From positions 1 to 50,821 of the forward strand of contig JAPDKB010000002.1 of assembly GCA_029258795.1 (NCBI GenBank): a stretch of 50,821 nucleotides of DNA. The letters are read 5' to 3'. A program made the position numbers and the translations under genes. This DNA comes from an archaeon (GTDB lineage: Archaea > EX4484-52 > WAPT01). Shown here piece after piece: positions 11,201 through 21,228 of this stretch. The first letter of the stretch is position 1. Every line of letters begins with the position of its first letter. The notes beneath the pieces were generated by a model. That model was not told where the DNA came from. It worked only from the letters and a program-made list of their open reading frames with translations, and did not search any database.

Positions 11201-14200
11201 CGGGGATGTAATACACATCAAGATAGGAAGCGGGACAGCTCCAGCAACAGGGACAATGGTCAATTTTAATACGCCCTTCTCCACAACAGAATATGCAACG
11301 ATAGTAACAGCAGCGGACGAGGATGATACTCAAATAGCGATGTATGGAGCAAAATCAATGTCCAAATTTAACGTGAAATGTGAAGACGATAGGGGTGGGA
11401 ATGAGGATTGTAACTTCAACTGGATAGCAATACCTTATGGAGAATACAAGAGGGGAGATCTGATAATTAAGGCTGGTAGCGGATACGCTTCTCCAACGGC
11501 AACTATAACGTTTAACTCCCCCATGCCCACAAACAATTATGCAGTGTTACTAACAGCAGAGGATGAAGATGACACACAGATAATGATGTACGGATCCAAG
11601 AGCACAACAGGATTTTCTGTGAAGTGTGAGGATGATGGAGGCAGAAACGAAAACTGCAACTTCAACTGGATAGTCATACCCTACGGCACTTACCAGCTTG
11701 GGGATCTTGTAATCCAGGTAGGAACTAATGTTACTTCGGGAGGGGATGCGACTGTTGCTCTTAACTCCCCCATGCCCACAAACAATTATGCAGTGTTACT
11801 AACAGCAGAGGATGAAGATGACACACAGATAATGATGTACGGATCCACATTTATCTCAAGTTTTAACGTTAGGATGGAAGATGACAGAGGTGGAGGTGAA
11901 ACTGGTAGTTTTGATTGGATGGCTATTACTTATGGAGAATATGACTTTACAGAGTCCAAAATGATAGATACAGAATCGCAACCTTACATCTATAATGATG
12001 TCTTCACCGCTGATCTGGATTCACTCTACAGCATTGAGATTGTGGTGGAAACTTCTTACTACGATCCATCAGCATCCGTGCTTAACAACAACGCCGAACC
12101 GGATCTGGAAGTGCTGGTGTTTAATGGAAGCGGTTTTGAGAGTGCAGGCATCCTTAACCTGCCTTCTTTTTACACATCATCAACTCCGGACAGCAGAATC
12201 CATAACTTCACAATAGTTATTGATGACGCTGACGTACTTTCAGCATGGCTTTCGGATCCCTCCAACAGAGACATAGAAATAAGGGGTGTTTATCTTGACT
12301 CCTACAATGAAACAACCATTGACAAGATAAATTACACCGGAGTGTGGGTCAGATTGGTTGAGAAACCCGGATCCGAGCTGAGAAATGTTGGTGATGTGGA
12401 TGTTGCAGGATATCTTAAACTTTCCGTGGAAAAGAGAACGTCCACAAACACGTGGAATGAGATTGCCGTGGTGATGAACGATCTTGCAAACTCATCAAAA
12501 AGGGCTGTGCCAGCAGGAACATCACTAAACCTCTCCCGGCTTTGGGAGAGTGCGGGGGGCTGGAATCCCAATGGATCGGTTGGCACATACAGGGTAAGAG
12601 TCGAATTCCTTGATGAGGACGGAAATCCGATCGTGGATGAAAGAGGTAATATTCTTCAGGCATTTTGGGAGTTTGAGGTGGCACTGTTTGACAGCATTAA
12701 CGCCACACCAAATGTGATCGGATACGGAGAGCAAACAACCCTCTCTGCTGTTGTCACGGACGAAAGCATAGTATCCAATATGTCCGTGGTAGTTGTTGAT
12801 CCTGAGGGAAACAATTATGAAATGAAAGCAGTGAGGGTTTCCCAGAACACATACGCAGCAAACTTCTCAACCACATGGAAGCTTGGAAGCTACACCTATT
12901 ATTTCATCGCAAACCTAAGGGACGGAAGCTCTGCAACAAGCTCCTCATCAGTTTTCAATGTTAGCGCAAACACGATTCTAAACGTTTACGTTGAGAATGA
13001 CACCTATGGCCCCTATGAGGATGTGAATTTGAATCCACCAAAAACCGACTGGTGGAACAAGGTGTGGCACTATCGAGTTATGGTGAATGTGTCAGTTCAG
13101 AATCAGCACACCAACTTCCCCATAGAGCTGGATGTTAACTTCACCCAGCTTTTCCAGCAAGCTGGATGCAGCTCCTGTACTTTAGATGTGAATTCGATAA
13201 GGGTGGTTGAACACGGAAATGATGGAGATCCGCTTTATGAGGTGCCCTCAAAAACGTACTTCCCTGATGACTTTGATGCTGCCAGAAACGCAATTGCAAC
13301 CGTCATATGGGTGATGAACGGAACGACACCTGGGGGAACGACAAGAATATATTACATTTATTTCGATTCAACCTCCAATGGGCAGAAACCGGAACCATCT
13401 TACAATTTTTCGGTTAGATATTCTCCAACAACTAAAGGAGTTGAAATAGACGGGAAATACGTTGTTGTTTTTGATAGTGCTGGCGAGATAAAGGAGGTGT
13501 ATCTGCTCAACGGTTACACAGACCTAAGCTCCGGAGACTCCGGAGGGGGTAGGGAATACTGGTACTGGAGCTACGAATACTGGACGGGCTCAACATACTA
13601 CACTATGTCACCCAGATGGTGGAATCCTTTGATAACTTACGGACCAGTCGTGTGGATAAACGCCTCAGTTGAGAACGGCCAACGCTACACAGATGCGATA
13701 ATAAAGATTTACAAGCGCACGGATCACAGCTGGGTTTTGTGGCTGCATAACTGGCACAATAGATTTGATGAAGATGGTGGAGATGCGCTGATAGAGCACT
13801 TCGTTAACATTCAGAACAGTCCTGCGGGCAATGTTGATGTGAGAGAGTGCAATATGGCTGGAGGCACGCCTTCATGCAGTTACATAACAGTCTCACAAAA
13901 CGGAGGCGTCAATGTTGAGGGTTACGACTGGGTTGACGCAAGATTTTACAACGATGCAAACGAGCCGGAATTCTACATCACATACATCATGAAGAACGGA
14001 AGCTTTGTGGGATTTGATGATGTTCCGTGGGACTGGACGATAGAGAGAGTGGATCAGGCCCGTAATTTCGATAGAGTTGCCATCTCCGACAACCCCAATC
14101 GGGCAGTCCCAGCCGGGACAGAGTTCACGAGAGATCTTTTCATACTCATAACGGACAGTTCCGGCGGTTTTGCAGAGACAACCGAATTTTACAACGAAAT

Positions 14201-17200
14201 AGCGGACTGGCCTTCAATCAGCCTAAGCGGCGCTGAATTTCTCGATGAGTCTTCCTTCAACAATGTTGGAGAAACCGGCATTTACTTCTATCTTGAGGCA
14301 AGGGTGCAGAGGTGGGATGGTAGCAGCTGGGTGAGCTTCCAGCTTCCAGTTATAGATGATAGGGCAACATCAACATTGAGGTACCTCACTCCGGGAGAAA
14401 TGCTAAATATCTCCACCCTCTGGAACCCGATAGCATGGAACACAAGCGAGTATCAGGCTGGAACTTACAGAGTTTATTTCAGAGCTGTGGACCCATGGGG
14501 CAACACTCTCAAGAACGGTGATGGCACACTAATTGAAGGTTATGACACCTTCGAAATAATTCCGCCAAAACTTGAGCTCACAAGTCTCGAGCATGAAAAC
14601 CGGTATGAGCACAACATAAACGAGTATGAGATCACAGACACAATTTCATGGATAAACGTGACTGTGAACAATTATAATGCCACAGCCATAGATGCTAAGA
14701 TATCTCTCAACATTCTTGATTATGCTAAGAACACAGTTGACTGGGGCCCGAATGAAACTAAGCTCTGTGGAAGCATACCTGCAGGGGGGAGCTGTGAGGT
14801 CAAATATGATAATGGCTCAGCGGGATATCCTATTCCTGTGGATGCAACTCCCGGTACCTACACATTCCACTGGAATGTGACGATTGAGGCAAAGAACTAT
14901 CAGGCAACTACCAATACATCCCAGACTTTCGTGCTCCACCACATACCTTCCGGATTCAGCTCATCGATATATCCTTACAAAGTGCTGAATGGATCGTGGA
15001 CTACCTACAATTTTACGATGTACAACTTCTTCAGCAAGAATTTAACAGATGTAAATGTAACCATAAACTGCCCAGAAGGTGTTGGTATAACCTGCACCTG
15101 TTACGGAACATCTCAGCCTTACTGTTATCTCCCAGCACTTGATGCAAAAACAAATCACACTTTTTCTTTCAACATTTCAACATCTCCCGCAACACCAGTA
15201 GGAGAATATGTTGTTAATGTTACCGTTACTTACACCAACCCCGGGAATGAGGCGCACACTTGGTACGAGGTTGAGAGTCGGAGCTTTTTTGTCAAGCAGC
15301 CTTATCTGGATGTAAGGATAGTAACATACCCTATAAAGGTTACCAGGGGCTCAAGCTTTGTGCCGCTTGAGGGCTTTGTTAACAATACTGATCCGGACGG
15401 TAACAATGCTACGAACCTCTGGCTTAACTGGAGTTTGCCCGCCGGTTGGATAAATGCAACAGGCGAGCTAGGCAAATTCATAGCGGTGCTGCCTCCCGCG
15501 ACTCTCGCATGGAACAACATAACCGTCAATATTTCTCTCTCAGCATCTCTGGGAGAGCAGAAGGTCGTGCTGAAAGGTGAGAATCCTCAATGGTATGATT
15601 TGGATAAAAAGATTGTGGTGGTTTATGCGAACACGACCATACAACCCTACACTAATCAAACGGACCCTGCTCAGGGAGAAACAGTGTTGCTCAGGGCTAC
15701 GCTGCGCTACGATAACTCAACTCCGATCAGCTATGAGAACATAAGTTTTGTGGATGAAACGGCCGGCATTTTCATAGGATGGGATATAACTGATGCCAGT
15801 GGCGTGGCAGAGGTCACATACACTCTGCCATTAACAGCATCTACAGGCAATCACACAATCAATATGAGCTTTGATGGAAATGATGACAAATACATAAACC
15901 CAACACACTCGTTGCTCAACATCACCGTTCATGGCAAGCCCAATATAACGGCGATAGCGGCGTATCCGGACCCCCAGGGTTACGGTAAAAATGTGACCAT
16001 AAAGGCAAACGTGACATCAGTTGAGCCCGTGGATACCGTCATTGTTTACATTACCTACCCGAACGGAAGCACGACATCAATCACCATGCTCGAAACAGCA
16101 CCCGGAAGATACTCGGCAAACTTCTCTGATACATGGCAGCCAGGTAACTATTCGTATTATGTGGGGGTCAACACAACCGCATCAAAAACTGACAGATCTC
16201 AAACCGATTATTTTACCATTGAGGCGAATACCACAGCTTACATCCTCACGGATAAGGATTCCTATGAGCAAAATGAGAATGTAAGTTTTGTGGATCAGCC
16301 AGCAGACTGGTGGAACAGATCATGGCCTTATAGGGTTGAGGTAAATGTAACGGAAAAGGCAGGAGTCGATACCATAGGTTACCCGCTCGAGATTTCCTTC
16401 AATCCAAACGGGCATGTAAAAAGTGATTGCGAAGACATAAGAATTATAGATGCATCTTCTGGTTCGCTTATCAGATACAGGATGCTGAGCTGCACGTCAA
16501 CCAACGTTACTCTCTATCTCGAGCTCAACATCTCGGCAAACCAAAAAAAGACATACCACATCTATTACGGCAACCCGCTCGCAAGCGGAATGAGTGATGA
16601 CACGTTGTCTAAAATTGTGCCCGTTGGGTGGGAGACCCCCCACCCCTATCCAGCCAATATTGATTCGTGGAACTGTGATGGTACAGGGTGTTATGCTGGA
16701 GTGCCTGTTTATTCCGCACCTTTCACGGCAGTAGGCAACACTAAAGGCAGAGTTTACATGAGAGTGGTGGTTGAAGGTGATCTGGATGATCCATTTGAGA
16801 TATGGAATGGGGAGCAAACCACCAGATTTTTCCAGTTCGATCCAGGAGGTTTGGCGAATAACCCCTCATACTGGAATGGTGGAGATTACGGGTGGAGTGA
16901 TTGGTACAACACAGATGATTTCACTTTCCATTTTGCTTCAGACAGAAATTCAAACTACTGGGGTGTCGATGTGGTAAAAGCGGAGTTCGAGCTTGTCACC
17001 TTACCGACAATATCCGTTGGGAGGGAGGAAACAATCCCTAACCAGATTCTCAATACGGGCAACACAAGCTTTGAAGGTTATCTCACAATGAAAGTGCAGC
17101 GCAAACTCACCAATGGCTGGCAGGATGTGGATGTTGTTGTGAACGACCTTCATGTTGAGCTAGAACCACTAGATTATGTCGATCTCGACTCAATTTGGAA

Positions 17201-20200
17201 TGGGGTTAAGTGGAACACAGATAATCTCGCTTCAGGCACATACAGAGTTGTTGCGATGCTTACTGATCCCGCAGGAAACCTTCTTGTGAATGGAGACGGA
17301 ACGTATATGATGTACTATGATGAGTTTGAAATATTACCACCACCGAGTATAATACAGCTTGTAAGAATAAAGGTTTACGATGTAACCAATTCAACCTCAC
17401 CCAGAACGGATACATCCAACCTTGAAAAAGAGGGTTTGAATACAACATTCCTGCTTTTCACAAACAGGACTTACAGGGTGGAGGTGATTATTCTCAACAA
17501 CGAAACGAGCCAGAACGACTGGTGGGTGAACACTTCAAGCGAGATAATGTTTGAAGGAATCAACCCTTCATGGAGTGTGGATGATATTAATGATGTATGG
17601 TATGAGATAGGTGGGATAGAATATGTGGGCGGCACATACGATCTCGGGCAGGTGTGGTGGGATCACTCGCTCGGTGGTGTTCTCCCGGTAGGTAGTACGA
17701 TGAAGCTATCATACATCGTAAACACAACATCAGATAGTTCTGAGATTCTGCCCGTGAGATTCTTCCTGAATGGCACATATTTCGTTCTGGAGGATAACTC
17801 AACATTCAAGGTTGTGAAAAGCGAGAACGAGCCACCAAAGCTTTACAACTCAATCTATGGTTTAACGCCCTCTGATGTTATTAGAGATGTTGATGACTTA
17901 TCTCTTTATGCGAGATGGAACGAGGAGATAAGCCAGGCGAACTTCAGCGTTGAATACGCAAGCGGAAAATGGATCAACTCAACTCAGAACTACGACATCT
18001 ATTACTTACCACCTCCGCCTCCAGAAAACTGGACCAACTACACCACCCAGACTAATCTCTCGTGGAGCTTGGGAGAGCACAGGGCAAAGATAGCGGCAGC
18101 AGATCTGAATGGCAATTGGAACGACACCCTACCTTATTTGACTTTCACCGTGTGGGGCAGAGCTTATCTCAAGAAAATTTATGCAGACCCTGATCCTGTG
18201 GTCTACGGACAGAACACCACCATTTATTGCCGTGTTGTGGCAGACAACGGAAGCGGCATATTCAACTATTCTGTGCAGTTCTATTATTATGACAGCGGCT
18301 GGAGGTTTATAGGAGAGAACAGAACAAACGAAAGCGGTTACGCTTCCATGGTCTATCATCCCGAGTTACTAGGACACATACCAGTAAAATGCATAATAGG
18401 GGATTATGAGGAAAAGTACTGGATTGCTACCGTGCAAGAGATAAACACATCGGTCTGGGTGGTTGAAATACAACCGCCATGGTATGACATCTCATCGGTT
18501 GGATCCAACACGACGGTTGTGCATAAGGGTGACGCTGTGGAGCTTTATACCCTATGGTATGATGATTATCAGCTTGATAGTGCTTGGGTATCCACCAATG
18601 AGAGCGGAAGTTTTGTGAATAATTCACTGGCATCATCTATTAAGCTGAACGGCACAGTGGACTGGAGCAACTTCACAATACAGATTCCAACCACAATGGC
18701 TCCTGGCTACCTTGGATGGAAGATTTATGCTAATGACACCTCAGCAAATGTCAATGGAAGCATGCCAGCAAACGTCATTGAGGTATGGGGCTGGGCCGAG
18801 ATAAGGGACAGCATTAGTGAGGATGAAGCCTATCTCCATCCATCATCCATACTTCCTGGAGGCACAACAACTATGTACTGCAGGGTTAGGGATGTGAATG
18901 GGAGTGGTATAGCTAACTACAACGTTTCCTTCTATGAGAACGATGTTTTCTTGGGGTGGAACTTGACCAACGCTACGGGATGGGCCACATTCACGTTTTC
19001 TGAAAGTAATGAAGGCACTTACACAATCAAGTGTAACATAAGTGATGACCCCGTTCTTATGTACAACGCTACCTCAAACAATTACGGCACAGATATTCTG
19101 GTTGTGGGTTACGACACAACACCCCCTTACTTATTTAACAATGTGTACGGAATCAACACAACAAAAGTTTACAAGGGCCAGAGCCTCCTCATTTATGCAA
19201 GGTGGAATGAAACCGTAGGAGAAGCAAGAGTTATCATGAACACAACAAAACAAGAGCTCTCAAGTTATCCGATAAGCTTACCATCTCCCAACTCTCAAAA
19301 CTGGACAAATTACACCATAACTACCAACTCATCTTGGATTACAGGCACACACCATGCAAAAATAGAGGCAAGTGATCAAGTTGGCAACTGGAACGACACC
19401 CTTCCTTTCCAGACGTTTGAAGTTTGGGGTTATGCCAAAGTTTTCTGGCAGGAACCCATCGGTATAGCGTATAGAAGTGATAGTATACCTCTGAAATGTA
19501 AGGTGGTGGATAAGAGTAACAATAACGGTATAGCAAACTATCCGGTAAAGTTCTATGATACGGACTGGGTCTACATCGGCATGAACTACACGGATGCAAA
19601 TGGTATTGCTACCATGAATTGGAACGCTTTATCCTATCCTCCAGGAGACATGACGCTGCACTGTATTATAGCAACCAATTCCACCCTCTTCTACGAAGTG
19701 AAGTCCGGGGATGATGTGGCGGATGGAGCGATAACCCTCTACGGAAATCTGAGCGTGGTGATAGACAGTCCCACTAACAACGCGAACCTGACGAAAGGAC
19801 AGATGGTGTGGCTGAATTCCACAATTTATGAGGACAATGGTAGCGTAACTTCAGCAACAGTTAACTGGTACCTCAACGGAACGAACATAGCAAGCGGAGA
19901 GGATGTACAGTGGCAGGTTCCTTACGATGCGACTCCGGGCAGATACGTGCTGAAGGCCAACGCAACAAAGCAGCACTACGTGCCCGACGAATCAAGTATC
20001 AACGTCAGCATCTTCGGTTACGCTAAAGTCAGCTTCGTGAGTCCAGCATCAAATTCTTCCTATCCACAGGCATCAACTGTCCAGCTCGTTTGTTCGGTGA
20101 GTGATACGTACACAGGAGAAGGAATAGCAAACTACACCGTTCACTTTTATGTTAAGAATGAAACGGATGTATGGTATCTGGGTAACTCAACAACAAATTC

Positions 20201-21203
20201 AACAGGATTTGCAACTCTTAACTGGTATGTAAACCCAACGACATGGAACAATGGCACCTATAATGTGAGCTGTAACATAACCGACGAGCCAGCGCTTTAT
20301 TATTATGCTTCAAGCCTGAAAGAAGATACAATAATCATTAACATAACAAAAGCGGAAATTACAGCATGGTTGGAAGTCATAATGACCTCTCCTCCAGAGG
20401 GCTCCGCAGTAACAATCGCTCCAAACAGGACGTTTGTGTTGAACGCAACTGTAATCTGTCATCAGGACAACTGCGGAGAGGTCAGCATAAACGCGAGGTA
20501 CAACTCCACAGGCAACACTCCCGATACCACCATAACCAACCAGACCGGGGCTCAACCCTTCTACATTATTGGCAACGCAACGCAAAAATGCACACTTAAC
20601 ATCAATGAGAACTGTACTGTCACGTTTATCGTTAACGTCACGGCTTTGGCTGGAGAAATCTATGCTATAGATGTGAATGCATCATCCATAAACGCGTTCA
20701 TGAATGAGAGTGGCGATGCGACAATAGAGGTGCGTTACTTCCTCTTGCTAAATGTGACTCCCGAGTCCATAGCTCTGTGGTATCCGCCTCCCGCCGATTC
20801 ATCCCAACCCTACACAACCACCATAGCCACAAACGAGCTCGATCCACAAACGCGCGGTGCAAAGGGTAAGGATGTGATAAGCGTGAAGCTGGATGATTAC
20901 AGCGCGGATGCCAATGGAGGGCTGTGGGTGAAGGCAACGAATCTTGTGCCACCTTCCCCAAATAATTATGTGATAGCTGCATCAAACCTCACCCTCTGCC
21001 TCGGCTCTACTTACGACACTCCTATTGATGCGGAAGCATGTTTATCTTCCTCATCCAACCGACTGAACACCGACTATGTGCAGAGATTATCCGAGCTAAG
21101 GGCAGGAGAACTTGTCAACTTTACCCTCTTTATAGACATACCTGCAGTTCAGGCGGACAACTATGTTGGCACTCTAATCTTCCTTGTGAACGCAACATAT
21201 TAA
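8202..21203 (+). CDS. Giant (about 4333 aa) multidomain surface glycoprotein
   Basis: The start is taken at the ATG 8202, overlapping the upstream stop (TGATG), rather than the GTG at 8193; a signal peptide follows (AGIMLPVMIAVLLLPQ). Parts in order: tandem propeller-like repeats with the pattern V-W-D/N-G-S-x-W and xDVAY (about 245-640); an H-type-lectin-like triple repeat of about 83 residues (about 997-1250, marked EDEDDTQI and FNW); a DUF2341-type domain starting WWNKVWHYRV (about 1617) and a second starting WWNRSWPYRV (about 2703); at least five Ig-like modules with a C...C pair and the pattern GIANY-V-F (about 750-860 and 3320-4050); and two terminal modules shared with the truncated gene at base 1. 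There are well over a hundred N-glycosylation sequons. No carboxy-terminal membrane helix is present. Inferred role: a very long adhesin or sheath fibre held by its membrane-anchored neighbours. Confidence 0.88.
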   Translation: MNENKLRYGRFAGIMLPVMIAVLLLPQVSYAKIVLSFEKVTLTSCEESNTAFAVVFDKNGDLIPNASVHLIYVCEGRSSLSVYEMKELFKGVYTAEFPARAGIPCDFVVVASYNGTAEVEETGSVVFPKNGVLVRRRFSRAIDPTTTPFVMVIEVDASDENNVTIIEIVPSPLVVEDAPDAEIIRTSNTTILIYRNLHGKEKLAYIARLPEEKGVVYSLGRMVIEDGKGDIVVEGYPAQIVADPVRRSDAFFFYTDGTNYVRYSIYDGSSLTSPYSTLDAQGTPLWIEVAAHPSKPEMVMASVADTGVAYAQVWNGSSWGNGVVLTTAAVTAYRSIDVAYEQKRGRAMVVYADGSSIPKYRIWDGSSWSDEGFAMDVGATVNIIELGSNPTSDEIIMVTADSARDENAQVWDGSAWTNLVELRNDAYANRQSFDVACQSISGTCFVFYADNDDRNAYYAVWNGVSWSYPNTACFFGDFVRTMEAASDPNSNRIVLMGVDRDSDVHFCYYDGSTWYDLGETATTSEQVYHAIDVEFEAKSGDAVFVYNDNTATPKYRILPYDSTSLTAQQSFPSSLDAEPYWIKMVSKKGSDEIALITLSAGNDVNAFVWDGSAWQSLGTLTTASSGSYRGIDVAYPLEYFAPSYDAWGITDGTRTYVSGDKVYRTQELIAYAHWENVSLAYLNHNGTGVFTNYTIPTPYTANWTNTTIDFSNGSQYPVTGKITFSIYAKDVDNVWNKTQPSITLELWGFAEVSDMWLSDSSINNGSYVVAYCKIRDNETLAGIAEYNVSFYLNSSFLGWNVTNSNGVAQLGWVDNTSNPQNPTVYNVSCNITDMPSLYYNASDKNRASTKLEVYSSDYDVTPPTINWIDVAPQPAGFGVEITITANITDDKAVDHVIAKITPPGEETASLNMVNISQDLWSVNYTGWKTGDYTLVIYAYDSNGNVGTATTAFSVRGNTSMTVSTSKKKYAPFEDVHLGKMTSYITSDLETSTKEVTTYYGGDVIHIKIGSGTAPATGTMVNFNTPFSTTEYATIVTAADEDDTQIAMYGAKSMSKFNVKCEDDRGGNEDCNFNWIAIPYGEYKRGDLIIKAGSGYASPTATITFNSPMPTNNYAVLLTAEDEDDTQIMMYGSKSTTGFSVKCEDDGGRNENCNFNWIVIPYGTYQLGDLVIQVGTNVTSGGDATVALNSPMPTNNYAVLLTAEDEDDTQIMMYGSTFISSFNVRMEDDRGGGETGSFDWMAITYGEYDFTESKMIDTESQPYIYNDVFTADLDSLYSIEIVVETSYYDPSASVLNNNAEPDLEVLVFNGSGFESAGILNLPSFYTSSTPDSRIHNFTIVIDDADVLSAWLSDPSNRDIEIRGVYLDSYNETTIDKINYTGVWVRLVEKPGSELRNVGDVDVAGYLKLSVEKRTSTNTWNEIAVVMNDLANSSKRAVPAGTSLNLSRLWESAGGWNPNGSVGTYRVRVEFLDEDGNPIVDERGNILQAFWEFEVALFDSINATPNVIGYGEQTTLSAVVTDESIVSNMSVVVVDPEGNNYEMKAVRVSQNTYAANFSTTWKLGSYTYYFIANLRDGSSATSSSSVFNVSANTILNVYVENDTYGPYEDVNLNPPKTDWWNKVWHYRVMVNVSVQNQHTNFPIELDVNFTQLFQQAGCSSCTLDVNSIRVVEHGNDGDPLYEVPSKTYFPDDFDAARNAIATVIWVMNGTTPGGTTRIYYIYFDSTSNGQKPEPSYNFSVRYSPTTKGVEIDGKYVVVFDSAGEIKEVYLLNGYTDLSSGDSGGGREYWYWSYEYWTGSTYYTMSPRWWNPLITYGPVVWINASVENGQRYTDAIIKIYKRTDHSWVLWLHNWHNRFDEDGGDALIEHFVNIQNSPAGNVDVRECNMAGGTPSCSYITVSQNGGVNVEGYDWVDARFYNDANEPEFYITYIMKNGSFVGFDDVPWDWTIERVDQARNFDRVAISDNPNRAVPAGTEFTRDLFILITDSSGGFAETTEFYNEIADWPSISLSGAEFLDESSFNNVGETGIYFYLEARVQRWDGSSWVSFQLPVIDDRATSTLRYLTPGEMLNISTLWNPIAWNTSEYQAGTYRVYFRAVDPWGNTLKNGDGTLIEGYDTFEIIPPKLELTSLEHENRYEHNINEYEITDTISWINVTVNNYNATAIDAKISLNILDYAKNTVDWGPNETKLCGSIPAGGSCEVKYDNGSAGYPIPVDATPGTYTFHWNVTIEAKNYQATTNTSQTFVLHHIPSGFSSSIYPYKVLNGSWTTYNFTMYNFFSKNLTDVNVTINCPEGVGITCTCYGTSQPYCYLPALDAKTNHTFSFNISTSPATPVGEYVVNVTVTYTNPGNEAHTWYEVESRSFFVKQPYLDVRIVTYPIKVTRGSSFVPLEGFVNNTDPDGNNATNLWLNWSLPAGWINATGELGKFIAVLPPATLAWNNITVNISLSASLGEQKVVLKGENPQWYDLDKKIVVVYANTTIQPYTNQTDPAQGETVLLRATLRYDNSTPISYENISFVDETAGIFIGWDITDASGVAEVTYTLPLTASTGNHTINMSFDGNDDKYINPTHSLLNITVHGKPNITAIAAYPDPQGYGKNVTIKANVTSVEPVDTVIVYITYPNGSTTSITMLETAPGRYSANFSDTWQPGNYSYYVGVNTTASKTDRSQTDYFTIEANTTAYILTDKDSYEQNENVSFVDQPADWWNRSWPYRVEVNVTEKAGVDTIGYPLEISFNPNGHVKSDCEDIRIIDASSGSLIRYRMLSCTSTNVTLYLELNISANQKKTYHIYYGNPLASGMSDDTLSKIVPVGWETPHPYPANIDSWNCDGTGCYAGVPVYSAPFTAVGNTKGRVYMRVVVEGDLDDPFEIWNGEQTTRFFQFDPGGLANNPSYWNGGDYGWSDWYNTDDFTFHFASDRNSNYWGVDVVKAEFELVTLPTISVGREETIPNQILNTGNTSFEGYLTMKVQRKLTNGWQDVDVVVNDLHVELEPLDYVDLDSIWNGVKWNTDNLASGTYRVVAMLTDPAGNLLVNGDGTYMMYYDEFEILPPPSIIQLVRIKVYDVTNSTSPRTDTSNLEKEGLNTTFLLFTNRTYRVEVIILNNETSQNDWWVNTSSEIMFEGINPSWSVDDINDVWYEIGGIEYVGGTYDLGQVWWDHSLGGVLPVGSTMKLSYIVNTTSDSSEILPVRFFLNGTYFVLEDNSTFKVVKSENEPPKLYNSIYGLTPSDVIRDVDDLSLYARWNEEISQANFSVEYASGKWINSTQNYDIYYLPPPPPENWTNYTTQTNLSWSLGEHRAKIAAADLNGNWNDTLPYLTFTVWGRAYLKKIYADPDPVVYGQNTTIYCRVVADNGSGIFNYSVQFYYYDSGWRFIGENRTNESGYASMVYHPELLGHIPVKCIIGDYEEKYWIATVQEINTSVWVVEIQPPWYDISSVGSNTTVVHKGDAVELYTLWYDDYQLDSAWVSTNESGSFVNNSLASSIKLNGTVDWSNFTIQIPTTMAPGYLGWKIYANDTSANVNGSMPANVIEVWGWAEIRDSISEDEAYLHPSSILPGGTTTMYCRVRDVNGSGIANYNVSFYENDVFLGWNLTNATGWATFTFSESNEGTYTIKCNISDDPVLMYNATSNNYGTDILVVGYDTTPPYLFNNVYGINTTKVYKGQSLLIYARWNETVGEARVIMNTTKQELSSYPISLPSPNSQNWTNYTITTNSSWITGTHHAKIEASDQVGNWNDTLPFQTFEVWGYAKVFWQEPIGIAYRSDSIPLKCKVVDKSNNNGIANYPVKFYDTDWVYIGMNYTDANGIATMNWNALSYPPGDMTLHCIIATNSTLFYEVKSGDDVADGAITLYGNLSVVIDSPTNNANLTKGQMVWLNSTIYEDNGSVTSATVNWYLNGTNIASGEDVQWQVPYDATPGRYVLKANATKQHYVPDESSINVSIFGYAKVSFVSPASNSSYPQASTVQLVCSVSDTYTGEGIANYTVHFYVKNETDVWYLGNSTTNSTGFATLNWYVNPTTWNNGTYNVSCNITDEPALYYYASSLKEDTIIINITKAEITAWLEVIMTSPPEGSAVTIAPNRTFVLNATVICHQDNCGEVSINARYNSTGNTPDTTITNQTGAQPFYIIGNATQKCTLNINENCTVTFIVNVTALAGEIYAIDVNASSINAFMNESGDATIEVRYFLLLNVTPESIALWYPPPADSSQPYTTTIATNELDPQTRGAKGKDVISVKLDDYSADANGGLWVKATNLVPPSPNNYVIAASNLTLCLGSTYDTPIDAEACLSSSSNRLNTDYVQRLSELRAGELVNFTLFIDIPAVQADNYVGTLIFLVNATY
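11512..11847 (+). repeat. Exact 87-bp direct repeat within giant gene
   Basis: Bases 11512-11598 and 11761-11847 are identical over 87 bases. The offset is 249 bases, exactly 83 codons, so both copies are in phase and encode the same 29 residues (NSPMPTNNYAV through MMYGS). The surrounding lectin-like repeats and a third upstream copy (about 11255-11345) have diverged, so the identity points to recent gene conversion or slippage between repeat units. Confidence 0.9.
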
Positions 21204-21228
21204 ACTGTTGGCGTACAGGTGAAGGTTG

